A stretch of 64,000 nt of DNA from Actinobacteria bacterium IMCC26207 (GTDB lineage: Bacteria > Actinomycetota > Acidimicrobiia > Acidimicrobiales > Microtrichaceae), in the NCBI GenBank assembly GCA_001025035.1, contig LCZK01000008.1:62001-126000 (forward strand). Reading direction: 5' to 3'. Positions 34,407-42,615 of the stretch are shown piece after piece; the first letter of the stretch is position 1; each line of letters opens with the position of its first letter. Made by a program: the position numbers and the translations under genes. The notes beneath the pieces were generated by a model that did not search any database, had not been told where the DNA came from, and saw only the letters and a program-made list of their open reading frames with translations.

Positions 34407-34688
34407 TTAGGACTTCACGAGTCGCTTGATTGCCTCAGTAGCCTCTTGCAACTTCTCTTCAGCATCGGCACCGCGATGGCTAATCGCATCGGCTACGCAG
34501 TGGCGAAGATGGTCCTCGAGCAATGCCAGAGCAACCCCTTGAAGTGCGCGAGTGGCCGCAGAAATCTGGGTCAGGACATCAATGCAGTAGGAGTCATCTT
34601 CGACCATCCGCTCGATTCCGCGAACTTGGCCCTCCACTCTGCGAAGGCGTTTTAGATAGGCGTCTTTATTCTCGTCGTAGCCATGCAT
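34407..34688 (-). CDS. csoR: CsoR-family copper-sensing repressor
   Basis: 93 residues, all-helical DUF156 family. LKRLRRVEGQVRGIERMV is the DNA-contacting helix. The copper ligands Cys in DSYCIDVL (about 34) and His/Cys in DHLRHCVAD (about 60 and 64) are conserved in the Cu(I) pattern. It represses DNA when apo and releases when copper binds. A matching operator lies at 34714-34732 in its own promoter. No copper ATPase or chaperone is adjacent, so the target outside this window is unknown. Confidence 0.93.
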   Translation of the reverse strand: MHGYDENKDAYLKRLRRVEGQVRGIERMVEDDSYCIDVLTQISAATRALQGVALALLEDHLRHCVADAISHRGADAEEKLQEATEAIKRLVKS

Positions 34689-34713
34689 CAGAACATGTTA
34701 ACAAAAATCTATA

Positions 34714-34732
34714 CATACCCTTATGGGGTATG
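34714..34732 (-). promoter_or_regulatory. CsoR-type operator upstream of csoR
   Basis: CATACCC and GGGTATG form a 7-bp inverted repeat with a 5-base spacer, close to the known CsoR pattern of TACCC and GGGTA arms. It ends 25 bases upstream of the csoR start. On the minus strand it covers the area just upstream of TATAGATT, so it would block transcription of csoR itself. Confidence 0.7.
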
Positions 34733-34747
34733 CATGCACGGGCAAGA

Positions 34748-35479
34748 TCAGAGCTCCGGGAGTTCATCTAGGGGGAATCCATCTGCTCGAAGGGCGTGGG
34801 TTCGAACCCAAGTATGCAGCGCAATCCCAGAGGCCACGCCGGCGTTGATAGAGCGGGTCGAGCCGAACATCCTGATCGAGCAGACCTGAGTACAAGCAGC
34901 CTTTGCGGCCTCGGATAATCCCGGCCCTTCTTGGCCAAAGATCAACACGCAAGAACGCGGCAGTTCAACAGTCTCTAGCGGCACGGACCCCTCAAGGTTG
35001 TCGATCCCAATCACACTCAACTTCTCGTTCGCCGCCCACTCAAGTAAGTCGTCAATGCTCGGGTGGTAATACACATGCTGATAGCGATCCGTCATCATGG
35101 CACCGCGTCGGTTCCACCTACGTCGCCCAACAATGTGAACAGCGGCTGCACCAAATGCGTTGGCATTGCGCACCACGGTGCCAATATTGAAGTCGTGTTC
35201 CCAGTTCTCTACAGCTAAGTGAACAGTGAATCTTCGGCCATCAAGATCATCTCGAATGGCTTGCATCTTCCAGTAGCGATAGCGGTCGATCACATTTCGA
35301 CGATCGCCCTCGGCCAACAATTCCGGGTCAAAGTGCTCGCCGATCGGCCATGGCAGATCATGTGGACCAACACCCACAGGATTGGGGTGAACAGCCTCGT
35401 TCACTGACTCGTTGAGTTCCCTTTGGCCGGGGTCTTGCTGCCCCGCGTTGTCTGTCACTCCACGGCACCGTACCGTCAT
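34748..35479 (-). CDS. SpoU/TrmH-family RNA methyltransferase
   Basis: 243 residues from ATG 35479. The C-terminal two-thirds carry the SPOUT motifs: NIGTVVRNANAFGAAAVHIV (motif 1), CVLIFGQEGPGLS (motif 2) and STRSINAGVASGIALHTW (motif 3). The N-terminal 70 residues include NVIDRYRYWK. It would 2'-O-methylate a ribose in tRNA or rRNA with SAM. Its start codon is only 3 bases from that of the divergent CbiX-like gene, so one of the two starts may be further inside, or the promoters lie inside the genes. Confidence 0.85.
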   Translation of the reverse strand: MTVRCRGVTDNAGQQDPGQRELNESVNEAVHPNPVGVGPHDLPWPIGEHFDPELLAEGDRRNVIDRYRYWKMQAIRDDLDGRRFTVHLAVENWEHDFNIGTVVRNANAFGAAAVHIVGRRRWNRRGAMMTDRYQHVYYHPSIDDLLEWAANEKLSVIGIDNLEGSVPLETVELPRSCVLIFGQEGPGLSEAAKAACTQVCSIRMFGSTRSINAGVASGIALHTWVRTHALRADGFPLDELPEL

Positions 35480-35482
35480 GAG

Positions 35483-35926
35483 ATGACTAGCGCTGATTCC
35501 GAACCTTCTTTCCCTCTTGAGCCTGCCCCCAGGATTGTGCTTCTCGTAGCTCATGGCAGCCGCAATCCACTCGCTGCCGTAGAGCATGCGCAGCTGTGCG
35601 AGAAGGTCCAAGCCCAATCAAATGCGGCTCAGCCACAACAAAGCGCTGGGCTTGAGCCACAGCTCATTCAAGTTCGACCTGCCTACCTAGAACTTGCAGA
35701 ACCATCAATCGCAGATGCAATCGCCACCGCTGTGTCTCAGGGCGCTTTGCGAATCAGATTGCTCCCACATTTCTTGAACTCAGGGAATCACGTGACGCTA
35801 GACCTACCAGAGGCCGTAGCTGAAGCCGAACTAAAACACCCGGGAGTGAGCATCGAACTTGTCGAGCATCTAGGTGCAGATGCCGGACTCGTAGCGTTAC
35901 TCACCACCCGGGTGCTAGCCGACTAG
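35483..35926 (+). CDS. CbiX/SirB-like sirohydrochlorin chelatase
   Basis: 147 residues. IVLLVAHGSRNPLA is the family start with the metal-binding His, and LRIRLLPHFLNSGNHV provides the second His. This single-domain size fits CbiX-short or SirB halves, which insert Co or Fe into sirohydrochlorin for cobalamin or siroheme. A Gln/Ala-rich loop (AQSNAAQPQQSAGLEPQ) is inserted between the first strand and helix. No other tetrapyrrole genes are nearby. It is divergent from the RNA methyltransferase with 3 bases between start codons. Confidence 0.8.
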   Translation: MTSADSEPSFPLEPAPRIVLLVAHGSRNPLAAVEHAQLCEKVQAQSNAAQPQQSAGLEPQLIQVRPAYLELAEPSIADAIATAVSQGALRIRLLPHFLNSGNHVTLDLPEAVAEAELKHPGVSIELVEHLGADAGLVALLTTRVLAD

Positions 35927-35937
35927 TTCTGAGATCT

Positions 35938-36005
35938 CAGTGCTTTTTAGATTCCAGTGCTTGTTAGATACCAGTGCTTCTTAGATACCAGTGCTTGTTA
36001 GATAC
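35938..36005. repeat. 17-bp tandem repeat, 4 copies, overlapping a stop codon
   Basis: Four units of CAGTGCTTGTTAGATAC (small changes in copies 1 and 3) fill most of the gap between the CbiX-like gene and the acyl-CoA dehydrogenase. The last copy holds the dehydrogenase stop codon (minus strand), so the coding end was amplified outward into the gap. The most distant copy is the most diverged. Confidence 0.9.
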
Positions 36006-37113
36006 CGATGCGCTGGGCAAGCAGTTCGCGATGGTAGGTGGGGTCACCGAACAGCAACTCTGAGCTCTTTGCACGCTTGAAGTACAAGTGCGCTGGGTGT
36101 TCCCAGGTGAAGCCGATACCACCATGAATCTGAATGTTCTCAGCCGCAGCGTGGAAGTAAGCCTCTGAGCAGTAGGCCTTCGCTAGAGATGCAACAGAGG
36201 GCAGTTCCTCGTTGAGTTCAGATGCACACCATCCGGCGTAATACGCGGCCGATTTTGCAGACTCAACCTCGAGCAGCATGTCAGCGCACTTGTGCTTAAT
36301 AGCTTGGAAGGAGCCAATTGGCCGGCCAAACTGCACGCGATCCTTTGCGTACTGCACAGCCATTTCAAGCACTTCTTGACCACCGCCGACCTGCTCGGCG
36401 GCAAGCGCCACCACAGCCAAGTCCAACACCGTAGAGATGGTGTCCCATCCGGTTCCGTCGGTTCCGATCAAGGTTGCTGGCACACCTGCGTACTCCAAAC
36501 GAGCCTGCTTGCGAGTCTGGTCCATTGTGGACAGCGCCGTGCGGGTAAGCCCCGCAGCATCGCCGTCTACAGCAAACAGGCTGACGCCGGCTTCGGTCCG
36601 GGCTGCAGTAATGATCAGGTTGGCGATGTGGCCATCAAGGACATACAACTTGGTTCCATCAATGGTCCAAGAGTCTCCTGATTTGGTTGCCGTTGCGGTA
36701 ATTGCAGATTCATCCCAGCGACCGTTCGGCTCGGTGTAAGCCAAAGTTGCGATGGTTTCACCAGAGGCAATACCGGGAAGGTAGGCGGCCTTGGCTGCCT
36801 CGTCACCTGAGTGCAACAGCGTCTGGCTGCCGAGTACCACCGTTGAGAAGTATGGGGCGCAAATCAGTCGACGGCCCATCTCTTCAAGCACGACGATCAG
36901 TTCAACAAAGCTATAGCCAGATCCGCCGAACTCTTCAGGAATCACAAGTCCCTGAAGGCCCATCTGCTCTGCCATCTGAGTCCAAACAGCGGTGTCGTAG
37001 CCGGCCTCGGTATCCATGAGTTCGCGCACAGCGGCCTCATCTGATTTGGCGTTAAGGAAGTCTTTGACCACCTTACGAAGTTCTTCTTGCTCTTCACTGA
37101 AGGCGAAATTCAC
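35998..37113 (-). CDS. Acyl-CoA dehydrogenase-like protein
   Basis: 371 residues, with N-terminal helices (FAFSEEQEELRKVVKDF), the beta domain (TLAYTEPNGRWDESA) and a C-terminal bundle (VQFGRPIGSFQAIKHKCADM, then NIQIHGGIGFTWEHPAHLYF). The last motif reads LLFGDPTYHRE where many members have the catalytic EGT. It may use a different base or be the partner half of a two-subunit FadE-type enzyme like those of sterol side-chain breakdown. No partner gene is adjacent. It is FAD-dependent and cytoplasmic, with a complex palindromic region upstream. Confidence 0.9.
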   Translation of the reverse strand: MNFAFSEEQEELRKVVKDFLNAKSDEAAVRELMDTEAGYDTAVWTQMAEQMGLQGLVIPEEFGGSGYSFVELIVVLEEMGRRLICAPYFSTVVLGSQTLLHSGDEAAKAAYLPGIASGETIATLAYTEPNGRWDESAITATATKSGDSWTIDGTKLYVLDGHIANLIITAARTEAGVSLFAVDGDAAGLTRTALSTMDQTRKQARLEYAGVPATLIGTDGTGWDTISTVLDLAVVALAAEQVGGGQEVLEMAVQYAKDRVQFGRPIGSFQAIKHKCADMLLEVESAKSAAYYAGWCASELNEELPSVASLAKAYCSEAYFHAAAENIQIHGGIGFTWEHPAHLYFKRAKSSELLFGDPTYHRELLAQRIGI

Positions 37114-37172
37114 GTTGATCTCCTGAGCTAGATGGCAGACGGTTGCCTAATAGTGATGATTTTTACATCAGG

Positions 37173-37188
37173 CTGCATCAGAATGCAG
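37173..37188. promoter_or_regulatory. Inverted repeat upstream of acyl-CoA dehydrogenase
   Basis: CTGCAT and ATGCAG form a perfect 6-bp inverted repeat with spacer CAGA, about 60 bases upstream of the dehydrogenase start. It overlaps the left end of the larger palindrome at 37184-37227. It is a candidate operator. Confidence 0.4.
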
Positions 37189-37227
37189 ATCGCCATGCGT
37201 ACACAAGTGTACGCACAGTGATCTGCA
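37184..37227. promoter_or_regulatory. 44-bp near-perfect palindrome
   Basis: TGCGTACAC (37196-37204) and GTGTACGCA (37207-37215) are perfect 9-bp arms around AA. An outer pair TGCAGATC (37184-37191) and GATCTGCA (37220-37227) is centred on the same point. The position is 61 bases beyond the LamG/PKD gene stop and 71 bases before the dehydrogenase start, both on the minus strand. It could be a terminator of the former or an operator of the latter. Lack of a U-tract favours an operator. Confidence 0.6.
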
Positions 37228-37287
37228 GACGGGAACTCCAGAGGGCAACTTCGGCAACCTTCAGATGATTGCGGCCCTAGTCGGGCC

Positions 37288-40200
37288 TCAGGCTGTGGGT
37301 AGCACTCCTAGGTTGTCGGCGGTGAGGGTAACGGGAATCGCTGTTGCAGAGGCCGAAACGTAGAACCACAATCCGACGGATCCTGGGACCTGCAAGGTTG
37401 CAGTGGTGTCCGAACCCTGAAGCAGCCAAGCTGCAGGTTCAGTGGATCCCAGTTTCCAGACCTTTGCCGACAGCTCAGTACTGCCCACTCCCGTTGCTTT
37501 GAATCGCACCCGGAGGACATCGTTTGGCGCATAGGTGACTCCGGGGACTGTCGCCGATTGAATGACCGTCTCGACATTATTGAGGGTTCGGGTGATCTGC
37601 GCGGTCACAGCACCCGTGGCAGAGAGTTTCAGTTTGGCTCGATAGTCATTTGTTGAATTCACCCGTCGGCCGATTAGTGCGAGCATCGCGCCGCCGCCCG
37701 TTGGGCTCTTATCCATCGACACATCTGCGGTCATGTCGCTCGAGGTCTGCAGGATCGAATTCAAGCTAGCTGACCGTGAAGTTCCAGCCGCTGCCGACAT
37801 CTTTCCAGCTGACCCTGCCACCGAGAAGTTGGTCGCTCCACCAACAACAGTCCATAGGCCACCTAGATCGGCTGTACCCCAGCCCGAGACCACGGATCGA
37901 GAGAAGGTGTCCGCTGCGAGAGGAATGACCGCGGGAGTGGTCACCGTTACCGAAGAGGTCACGCTTGAGGTTGATCCATCATCATCGGTGACCGTGAGCT
38001 TCACGGAGTAGACGCCCGCTGCGGCGTACGTACGAGTCGCCGTCGCTCCTGCCCCCGTGGTGCCGTCCCCAAAGTCCCATGCCCACGAGACCACCGTTCC
38101 ATCTGTATCAGTAGAACTTGACCCGTTGAACGAAGCAGTGAGGTTTTCTGCTGAGGATGTAAACGCAGCGGTAGGGGGTTGGTTTGCGGGAGGCACCGTC
38201 TCGCCAGCTGCAGCCCAGTGATTGAGCACGTCTGTAGACGTGAGGACAGAATCGTAGATTGCCGCCTCATCAAGGCTGCCGCGGAAGTCCTTCGATGACG
38301 CACCATCCCAAATGTTGTCGCTTCCGAGGCGCCAGTATCCGGCATAGTCCTGACCGAACGGCGATGATCCGCTGGCCACCAGTTGGCCATCTACATACAT
38401 CTTCTGAGCGCCAGGCACTTGGGTGATGACTAGGTGATGCCAAGCTCCGTCGTTGTAACTCAACGGGGAGTCGAATGTCTCAACGTTGCCGGTATACACG
38501 CCGTACCTCAACTGCCCGGAATCAAGCATGTAGGCATGCCTGTCGTACCCGGAACTCGACTCGTCCTGAGAGTTTCCGAATCCGATGAGTCGACCACCAG
38601 AGGAAGTAGTCGTAGAGAACCAAACTTCCAAGCTAAATATCTGTGGGTTCTGGACCAACGCACTCCCCACCGCTCGTGCAGACCCGCTTTGCAGTTCTAT
38701 TGCAGAATCAGCTGGGCCGGCTGGCGACCCAGTTGCGCCAAGGGTCACTCCAGCGGAATAGGTAGCCCCAGGCTCAGCGGTCATTCGGTTCTGAGCCACG
38801 CTTCCCGCTGACTCCCCAAGTCGGAGATAAGTGGTTGGATGAGAGTCCCAGACCGCCGCCCCATAGGGATCGCTCGGTCGTACCGGAGGGTTCGCCCAAG
38901 TCTGCGGGCGGCCGCTTGCCAAGTAATGTGCCCGGACTTGATCAAGGGTCAATTGAGTCGGGTAAATGGCCGTCTCGTCAATCTGACCAGCAAAGGCGAG
39001 CGAGCTAGGTTGCCGAGGCCAACCGTTCAGATTGTCTCCACCTAGTCTCCAAAAACCCGCATATGACTGTGCAGAAGTAGTGCTTGAGTCCGAGTCCACC
39101 AAGCGGCCATCTACAAACAACTTCAGGCCAGCAACTCCGACTGATCCGACCAAGTGGTGCCAGTTGCCGTCGTTGAGCGCCGTACTGCTCTTGACCGTTC
39201 GCGTATCCCCCGGGTACACCCCAAAACTCACGGTCCCATCGTCGCTCATGTACATGTGACGGTCATAGGCAGAGCTGACTCCGGTTGAGGAGTCACCGAA
39301 GCCAAGAATCTTTCCGCCGGTCGCAGTGGTTGTCTTGATCCACGTCTCAACGCTCAGCTGCGCTGGCGCTAGAACTGCCGAACCGGTTGTGGTTGCGGGA
39401 ACGTCTCCGGTTCCTGGGAACGTGGTTGCCGCATCCGCCTCGTTGAGCAGAGAACCCGCTGTTCCTCTCGTCGCTGCGGGATCGATTTTCAAGTCTGCGG
39501 ACCCAATGCGGTCGTAGGCAGTCGTCCCGCTACTTTCGCCGAGGCGCCAAAAGGTGTCAGGGCTATCAGATTGGACCGCCGTTCGATACGCAGTCATTGT
39601 CGAACCGGAACCGAGGGGCACAATGGCTGTGGCTGCGGTTGTAGTGCAAGTGTTTCCCTTGGGGTCCGTAATACGAATCTGATACCGCTGCGTAGAACCA
39701 GGCGCTGCAGTGGTATCAGTGAAACTCACATTCGGCCGGGCCCACCAGGTGGCATCAACGCTTAGAGTTTTCATCACTACAGCAGATGCCGTGGAGGCAC
39801 CACGAAGAAACTCGTAGGTGAGGGTTTTGTCATCACGATCCCAGGAACCTCGAGCAGAGACACGCAGAGTGCCAGCATCAATTCCTACAATCACGGGAGT
39901 GGACTCTGCGCAGGCCTGCGGACCGGAGCGGTTGGGTGCAATTTCTCGCACCGCAAACCGAGCGAGTCCGGACTGTGCGACGTTGTTCACCTTTGGAAAC
40001 TCGCCGCCCATCACTACATATTTGCTATTACCTTCAATTGTCCATGCTGCCTGCGATTGCCCGGTATATGTTCCTGCGCTCAGGGTTGGGATCCAGTGAA
40101 GGAACTCTGGTTTCGGTTGACCCTCGAAGGCACCAGGCCCATTCGTGGCCCCGCCTGCTGCGGGCGCTGTCGACCAAGCATTTGCATACTGCAAGGTCCA

Positions 40201-41280
40201 CGGTTGGGTTTGGATATTACCACCCGAGTTTGCGCAGTCATGTGTGTGGCTGACGTCGTACACAACCTCGCCGACTACAGCGGCGTCGTAATGATCGCCA
40301 CGGCAACCGGTCACCCACTGGATGCTTCCCGTAGCAACATCTGCAGAGAACGTTCCCTCAAAGTTGCCCGTATCAAGTCCGTTCACCAAGTAGGTCATGC
40401 CGGTGCCGAACACGCTCTGACCGTTCGTCGTCAAGCTCCAGATTGCAGCGTCTGCCCCCCAGTTCACAATTTTTTGATTAGCGAGCCAGGGCAAGGACTG
40501 TCCTGAGGTTGCATCAAGAGCACCCATGCCTTTCGTGTCGACTCCATTCAGCAGATCAAAGAATCCGCCCACAACGATTTTGTTTGAACCAGCGGGAGCA
40601 ACGATGGCCATAACATTTCGATTGGCTGTGGGGGCCCAAGAAGTGAGCGCTCCGGTGATTTGATCAACTGCAGCCAGCCTAGTTCGAGACTTGGTTGCCA
40701 CAACGGTGAAGTTGCCAGCTAGGTATACCGAAGATCCCGAAACAACTAAGTCATTGACCTTCGAGTTCGCGTTCGGATCGAAGCTCGTAACGACTGCACC
40801 CGTTGAAGCAGTAAAGGCTGCCACGCGGTTGCGTGTCACACCGCTTGCAGAGGTGAAGTCACCACCCACATAGATTCGCGAGCCATCAGCCGAGGCGGTG
40901 ATAGCACGACCTTGAGCATTCAACGTGGGCGCCCAACTGCTGACTAACACACCCGTCGTGATGTTGTACGCAAGTAGATTCCCCCTTGCCGTTTCACTCG
41001 TCCCTGCAGCTGCGCCCGCAGGCCGCGCTGAGGTGAACTTGCCGGTCACGTAGACGATGTCACCAACGATGACTTGATCCCACACAACTCCGTTGACTTG
41101 AACAGTCGGGAGAATATCTGCCGAAACCGTCGATGGCAGCACTGCGGGGACCGCCACCTCTGCAGCAGCCCTCGGAGCACCAACAGCAACGGAAACACAT
41201 GTCAGGCCCAAAAGGGCTACGGCTGCCAATACAGCCGAGCGACCTCTTGAGCCAGTAGACCCAACGCGACCAAAACTCAT
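37288..41280 (-). CDS. Large secreted protein: beta-propeller, two LamG domains, PKD, C-terminal beta domain
   Basis: 1330 residues from ATG 41280 with GGGAGAA before it. A signal peptide (about 1-40, ending GAPRAAAEV) is followed by a propeller-like domain with repeats such as IYVGGDFTSASGVTRN (about 50-460), an Ig-like segment, and two concanavalin-type LamG domains (about 560-780 and 820-1030). The LamG pair shares GNWHHLVGSV/GAWHHLVIT and DRHMYMSDDG/DRHAYMLDSG. A PKD domain (WDFGDGTTGAG) lies near 1060-1140, and a last beta domain starts FSRSVVSGWG. It probably binds glycans at the cell surface or outside. No catalytic residues are seen. Confidence 0.9.
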   Translation of the reverse strand: MSFGRVGSTGSRGRSAVLAAVALLGLTCVSVAVGAPRAAAEVAVPAVLPSTVSADILPTVQVNGVVWDQVIVGDIVYVTGKFTSARPAGAAAGTSETARGNLLAYNITTGVLVSSWAPTLNAQGRAITASADGSRIYVGGDFTSASGVTRNRVAAFTASTGAVVTSFDPNANSKVNDLVVSGSSVYLAGNFTVVATKSRTRLAAVDQITGALTSWAPTANRNVMAIVAPAGSNKIVVGGFFDLLNGVDTKGMGALDATSGQSLPWLANQKIVNWGADAAIWSLTTNGQSVFGTGMTYLVNGLDTGNFEGTFSADVATGSIQWVTGCRGDHYDAAVVGEVVYDVSHTHDCANSGGNIQTQPWTLQYANAWSTAPAAGGATNGPGAFEGQPKPEFLHWIPTLSAGTYTGQSQAAWTIEGNSKYVVMGGEFPKVNNVAQSGLARFAVREIAPNRSGPQACAESTPVIVGIDAGTLRVSARGSWDRDDKTLTYEFLRGASTASAVVMKTLSVDATWWARPNVSFTDTTAAPGSTQRYQIRITDPKGNTCTTTAATAIVPLGSGSTMTAYRTAVQSDSPDTFWRLGESSGTTAYDRIGSADLKIDPAATRGTAGSLLNEADAATTFPGTGDVPATTTGSAVLAPAQLSVETWIKTTTATGGKILGFGDSSTGVSSAYDRHMYMSDDGTVSFGVYPGDTRTVKSSTALNDGNWHHLVGSVGVAGLKLFVDGRLVDSDSSTTSAQSYAGFWRLGGDNLNGWPRQPSSLAFAGQIDETAIYPTQLTLDQVRAHYLASGRPQTWANPPVRPSDPYGAAVWDSHPTTYLRLGESAGSVAQNRMTAEPGATYSAGVTLGATGSPAGPADSAIELQSGSARAVGSALVQNPQIFSLEVWFSTTTSSGGRLIGFGNSQDESSSGYDRHAYMLDSGQLRYGVYTGNVETFDSPLSYNDGAWHHLVITQVPGAQKMYVDGQLVASGSSPFGQDYAGYWRLGSDNIWDGASSKDFRGSLDEAAIYDSVLTSTDVLNHWAAAGETVPPANQPPTAAFTSSAENLTASFNGSSSTDTDGTVVSWAWDFGDGTTGAGATATRTYAAAGVYSVKLTVTDDDGSTSSVTSSVTVTTPAVIPLAADTFSRSVVSGWGTADLGGLWTVVGGATNFSVAGSAGKMSAAAGTSRSASLNSILQTSSDMTADVSMDKSPTGGGAMLALIGRRVNSTNDYRAKLKLSATGAVTAQITRTLNNVETVIQSATVPGVTYAPNDVLRVRFKATGVGSTELSAKVWKLGSTEPAAWLLQGSDTTATLQVPGSVGLWFYVSASATAIPVTLTADNLGVLPTA

Positions 41281-41339
41281 GATTTCTCCCAACACGGCTA
41301 AACAACAACGTCTCGACGCGGAGTGCGACCAACCCGCCT

Positions 41340-41360
41340 CTTGGTCCTCGCCAGACCAAG
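41340..41360 (-). promoter_or_regulatory. Hairpin in the 5' leader of the LamG/PKD gene
   Basis: CTTGGTC and GACCAAG form a perfect 7-bp stem with a 7-base loop, 60 bases upstream of the start codon. It probably lies in the transcribed leader if the promoter is the TTGATT-containing sequence near 41400. It may stabilise the message or affect translation. It matches no riboswitch I know. Confidence 0.4.
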
Positions 41361-41471
41361 CTCCCCTAGTTTGTCTAGCAACTAAAAGTACTTGAATCAA
41401 GAAGTTTTCAGGAATCCACAAAAACCCGACAGACATCAGCTTGGTCCGAAGCCAACCACTACCTCGGTTTG

Positions 41472-41491
41472 TGGCCGCAACTAGGCGGCCA
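41472..41491 (-). terminator. Hairpin downstream of DUF4352-like lipoprotein
   Basis: TGGCCGC (41472-41478) and GCGGCCA (41485-41491) form a GC-rich 7-bp stem with a 6-base loop, 3 bases beyond the lipoprotein stop. The stem is strong but no U-tract follows on the minus strand. Confidence 0.55.
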
Positions 41492-41494
41492 GCC

Positions 41495-42160
41495 CTACTT
41501 CAGTTCGAACTGCAGGGCGTTCGGAGAGAACCCCGCTTGAACGTTCAACAAAAGCGATGGGGATCGTTCCTCGTTTAAACGGAACACGTAGACCCCGGTT
41601 CTTGATGCACCAGATTCGAGCGCTCCCTCGAGTGCGGCTGCTTGCTCAGATTCGATCGGCAAGGCGGGCAAACCCTGGGAATCGCTCGCCGTTACCGAAA
41701 GCTGACTGAGGTCTACATCGACTCCGGACTCATTGCTGACTTCCATCGTTACTGCAATTGCCGGCCCCGAGGATTCTCCAGGGGCGCGAGCCTGAACATT
41801 GACGGCCCGGTAGTCGTTGACAACAGCGGAAACCCCGCTGCCAAATTCTGCAGGCACCCCGGCTTTGACTGCCGCAAGGGTGTTGACTCCAGCTAGGGGC
41901 TCCTCCTTGCCAACCGATCCACCGACCGAGGCCGAGGAAGAAGGGGCTTCACCTGCTGACTGTTCCGTCTGCGGAACGAGCGAGGAGGAGGAAGAGACGG
42001 GGTCTGGCTGAGATGCGCCTGTCGAATCCGACTGAGAATTCCGAGCGCTTTGGTCATCCTCGCTGCAGGCGAACAATCCGAGCAGCCCCAGTAGGAGAAA
42101 GATCACGGCCAGCAGATTGAGGAGGCCCCAGGTTGGCCTCTCGCTCCTCCTGCGAATCAC
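41495..42160 (-). CDS. Lipoprotein with DUF4352-like domain
   Basis: 221 residues from GTG 42160, which gives a standard lipoprotein signal: IRRRSERPTW, a Leu-rich core, and lipobox LFAC at about residue 31. The frame extends upstream without signal-like features, so GTG 42190 or 42301 are less likely. A Ser/Gln-rich linker (about 33-85) leads to an Ig-like domain with VTMEVSNESGVDVDLSQLSV and GVYVFRLNEE, in the style of DUF4352 proteins. It is anchored outside the membrane and of unknown role. It is divergent from the VapBC-type pair. Confidence 0.7.
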   Translation of the reverse strand: MIRRRSERPTWGLLNLLAVIFLLLGLLGLFACSEDDQSARNSQSDSTGASQPDPVSSSSSLVPQTEQSAGEAPSSSASVGGSVGKEEPLAGVNTLAAVKAGVPAEFGSGVSAVVNDYRAVNVQARAPGESSGPAIAVTMEVSNESGVDVDLSQLSVTASDSQGLPALPIESEQAAALEGALESGASRTGVYVFRLNEERSPSLLLNVQAGFSPNALQFELK

Positions 42161-42336
42161 CAGTTCTTGAAAAAACCTTTCGGAATGCACGTCGCTCCCG
42201 CTAAGAAAAGTTGATGAGTCTGTGACTGCACAGGCAGCATCTTGCAAGCTACCAGCCGGAGCCAGCGAAGGGAGCGGCTCAGGATCTAGCTTTACTCCCA
42301 CCCTAAGGTCGCACTCAGCACGAGTAATCTGATCGG

Positions 42337-42615
42337 ATGGACCGCATTGGCATTCGACAGCTGCGTTCCGAAGTGGCAGCTCAGGTCAGGAGAGCTAGTG
42401 CCGGCGAACGAATCGTCATCACAGTCGATGGCCGCCCGGTTGCCCAACTCGGCCCTCTCGAGCCCACGGACGCGAAACTAACCCTCGAGGATCTAGCAGC
42501 TCGAGGTCAGCTGCTCTTGGCGAGACGCTCCGATCGCCCGCCACCAGAATTCTCGATGCCGCTGTGGGCCGGCACGCGTATCGATCAACTCGTGCGTGAG
42601 GTGCGAGGAAGGTGA
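42337..42615 (+). CDS. Phd/YefM-type antitoxin (VapB)
   Basis: 92 residues. RIGIRQLRSEVAAQVRRASA then GERIVITVDGRPVAQLGPL is the Phd/YefM N-terminal DNA-binding fold. The C-terminal part, with LWAGTRIDQLVREVRGR, would wrap the toxin. Its stop overlaps the toxin start by 4 bases (GTGA), the usual antitoxin-first arrangement. It likely represses its own promoter together with the toxin. Confidence 0.88.
   Translation: MDRIGIRQLRSEVAAQVRRASAGERIVITVDGRPVAQLGPLEPTDAKLTLEDLAARGQLLLARRSDRPPPEFSMPLWAGTRIDQLVREVRGR

Noticed and set aside
34798-34809. GGGTTCGAACCC, resembling a tRNA T-arm
   Set aside because: It lies inside the RNA methyltransferase coding region (TWVRTHAL) and no acceptor or anticodon arms can be placed around it.
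35938-36005. Short regular repeats considered as a CRISPR remnant
   Set aside because: Units are contiguous with no spacers, so this is a tandem duplication; no cas genes are present.
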